Shown here: piece after piece, positions 49,288-50,387 of the stretch
How the letters are laid out: each line of letters begins with the position of its first letter
Position numbering within the stretch: position 1 is the first letter of the stretch
Program-made: the position numbers and the translations under genes
Notes under the pieces: model-generated
Databases searched by the model: none
Seen by the model: only the letters and a program-made list of their open reading frames with translations
Told to the model about the DNA's origin: nothing
Source: Nocardiopsis sp. CC223A
Lineage (GTDB): Bacteria > Actinomycetota > Actinomycetes > Streptosporangiales > Streptosporangiaceae
Direction: 5' to 3'
Length of the DNA stretch: 50,387 nucleotides
NCBI RefSeq assembly: GCF_030766825.1
Contig: NZ_JASFDV010000050.1
Coordinates: 1-50,387 of the forward strand

Positions 49288-49363
49288 GCACTCGTAGCTC
49301 AATGGATAGAGCATCTGACTACGGATCAGAAGGTTGGGGGTTCGAATCCTCCCGAGTGCGCCA
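49288..49363 (+). tRNA. tRNA-Arg (anticodon ACG)
   Basis: A complete cloverleaf: acceptor GCACTCG/CGAGTGC with discriminator G and encoded CCA, D stem GCTC/GAGC, anticodon stem TCTGA/TCAGA with loop CTACGGA (anticodon ACG), variable AGGTT, and T arm GGGGG-TTCGAAT-CCTCC. It is followed by a terminator and by integrase remnants, so its 3' end is the likely attachment site of an integrated element. Confidence 0.97.
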
Positions 49364-49378
49364 CCATGAGACAGTGGA

Positions 49379-49417
49379 GAGAACGCCCGGAACTGCGAAA
49401 ACAGGCCGGGCGTTCTC
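49379..49417 (+). terminator. Rho-independent terminator of tRNA-Arg
   Basis: A 12-bp stem (GAGAACGCCCGG and its complement) with a 15-nt loop, followed by TTTT. Confidence 0.85.
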
Positions 49418-49608
49418 TTTTGTGCCAGGGCAGGGCATCCGGCTGACAGCGACCGAATCCGGCCGCCTACGGATGGCTGTGGCGAATACGTGGTGAAGTT
49501 TTCAGCGGCCCAGGTTCCACAGGAATGGCTTGGCCCGACCAGGCATGTGAGCCTGGTCACTCACGATTTTCTGTGTCCTGAGGTGCGGTCCGGTGCGGGG
49601 CGTGAGGG

Positions 49609-50205
49609 TCAGAAACCCTCAAAACCCTTCGCCCCACGACGCTTGTCACGTTCTTCGTTGCCGTCGATGCACTTGGCGTAGACCCGCAGGAGCACCTCTT
49701 GACTGTGGCCCGCCCAGGCCGCCACCTGGGCGGGGCTGATGCCCTCGTTGAGCCAGGTGGACACGCACGCACGTCGCAGGTCATAGGGCACCTGGGCGAG
49801 CGTGCTCTCCTGCTGCTCCTTGGTGAATACGGTCTTGCGAGCCCGGTGCCACGCCTGCCGGTAAACACCTGTGGCCAACTGGTGGCCGTGGACACCGAAG
49901 AACACCAACCCGTCCGGGCCTTCTCCGAACTCGTCCCGATGAGCCCGCAGGATCCGGGACAGACGCGGCGAACAGGGCACGGGCCTACTCTCGTTCTCTG
50001 CTCGTCCCTTGGGTTGTCGGCGATCGCGCTGCCGGCCGGAGTCCGTCCATCGCTTGCCGACGTCGGGCGTGACTTCGCGGACGATGAGTTGCCCCCAGTC
50101 CTCTTCAGGCTCGGGGTCGCACCACTGCTCCTGCTCGGGATCCCATACGCGGGGCTGCAGGTGCACCGCCGACCACTTGAGGTTGACGGCCTCCTCTGGC
50201 CTCAG
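49609..50205 (-). pseudogene. Tyrosine-recombinase integrase, C-terminal fragment
   Basis: A fragment of about 198 codons of a phage/AICE-type tyrosine recombinase, reading toward the tRNA. It starts abruptly in the LRPEEAVNLKW segment (catalytic domain entry) and contains PYDLRRACVSTWLNEGISPAQVAAWAGHSQEVLLRVYAKCIDG, with R (box II), AGHS histidine and the nucleophile Tyr in RVYAKC. The N-terminal domain and the first part of the catalytic domain, including the first Arg, are absent because an IS5-type fragment begins right upstream. Reading is open to the TGA at 49611-49609. It cannot be active. Confidence 0.85.
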
Positions 50206-50227
50206 TGACTGTTGGGTATGCGGGTGA

Positions 50228-50387
50228 TTACACGGCCTGGTCGGCTGGTCGGTTGCTCCACCGTGGGCTCTGGCCGGCCAGCCGTGTGGCCATCAACCGG
50301 ATCATCGCGATCGGACCATGGTCTCGGAGTTGTCGGTCAACCGCTCGTAGTCACGGGCCAGACGGCGGTTGCGCACCAGCCAACCGC
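50228..50387 (-). pseudogene. IS5-family transposase, C-terminal fragment
   Basis: On the minus strand, the window's edge reads GWLVRNRRLARDYERLTDNS, then a MV, and after a shift of one base near 50312 reads IAMIRLMATRLAGQSPRWSN and stops at TAA (50230-50228). This is the C-terminal end of an IS5-family transposase (RNRRLxxDYERLxxxSExM). The shift indicates decay or sequencing error. The element's outer end should be near 50206-50225, adjacent to the integrase fragment. Confidence 0.8.

Overview
The window comes from a very GC-rich actinobacterial chromosome. Start codons are often GTG or TTG, third codon positions are almost always G or C, and the left end has the actinobacterial order dnaX ... 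ybaB - recR - lysC - asd. A Nocardiopsis-like or other Streptosporangiales/Streptomyces-type organism fits, but the genus is my inference. A perfect 14-bp ParB site (parS, 23447-23460) and two back-to-back DnaA-box pairs (12947-12965, 39375-39395) suggest an origin-proximal location.

Layout. 1-7.3 kb: the dnaX 3' end, ybaB, recR and the lysC-asd pair, with a TetR gene, a tiny basic protein, a PCMT-type methyltransferase and an unknown gene placed between dnaX and ybaB. 7.4-11 kb: a HutC-type GntR regulator, a PLDc_N membrane protein, a DUF952-cupin fusion and an unrecognised gene. 11.05-12.7 kb: a secondary, archaeal-type aspartyl-tRNA synthetase behind a well-formed T-box leader, with a decayed transposase just downstream. 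13-17.7 kb: a pyruvate dehydrogenase operon (E1 alpha, E1 beta, E2) below a FadR-type GntR gene, with a perfect palindrome inside the predicted pdh promoter. 18.3-27.4 kb: a PAP2 phosphatase, a CopB-type copper/silver ATPase with two CsoR-like operators, a TetR/membrane protein pair with operator, parS, and an MFS + M20 amidohydrolase pair divergent from a double Lrp regulator.

27.4-36.1 kb: a four-gene MacAB-like operon (lipoprotein, fusion protein, ATPase, permease) divergent from an OmpR two-component system; the intergenic region has mirror-placed direct-repeat boxes and a 52-bp tandem repeat. A three-gene ABC-2 exporter follows. 36.3-44.5 kb: a membrane protein, an ACT-domain membrane protein, an unknown repeat-like protein, an L,D-transpeptidase, a PP2C-like phosphatase, a lone HTH protein and a secreted choice-of-anchor-I protein. 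44.5-49.2 kb: two glyoxalase-fold genes sharing an identical 24-bp promoter element, an AraC regulator, a frameshifted PPOX pseudogene, an amidohydrolase and a DUF3592 protein. 49.3 kb to the end: tRNA-Arg(ACG) with terminator, then an integrase remnant cut by an IS5-type transposase fragment, i.e. the edge of a decayed integrated element.

The strongest candidate for something unusual is the T-box in front of the extra AspRS. In actinobacteria T-boxes are known mainly for ileS. Here the discriminator-pairing base and a candidate GAC codon in the specifier loop both fit tRNA-Asp, and no transcription terminator is visible, so control is probably at translation initiation.
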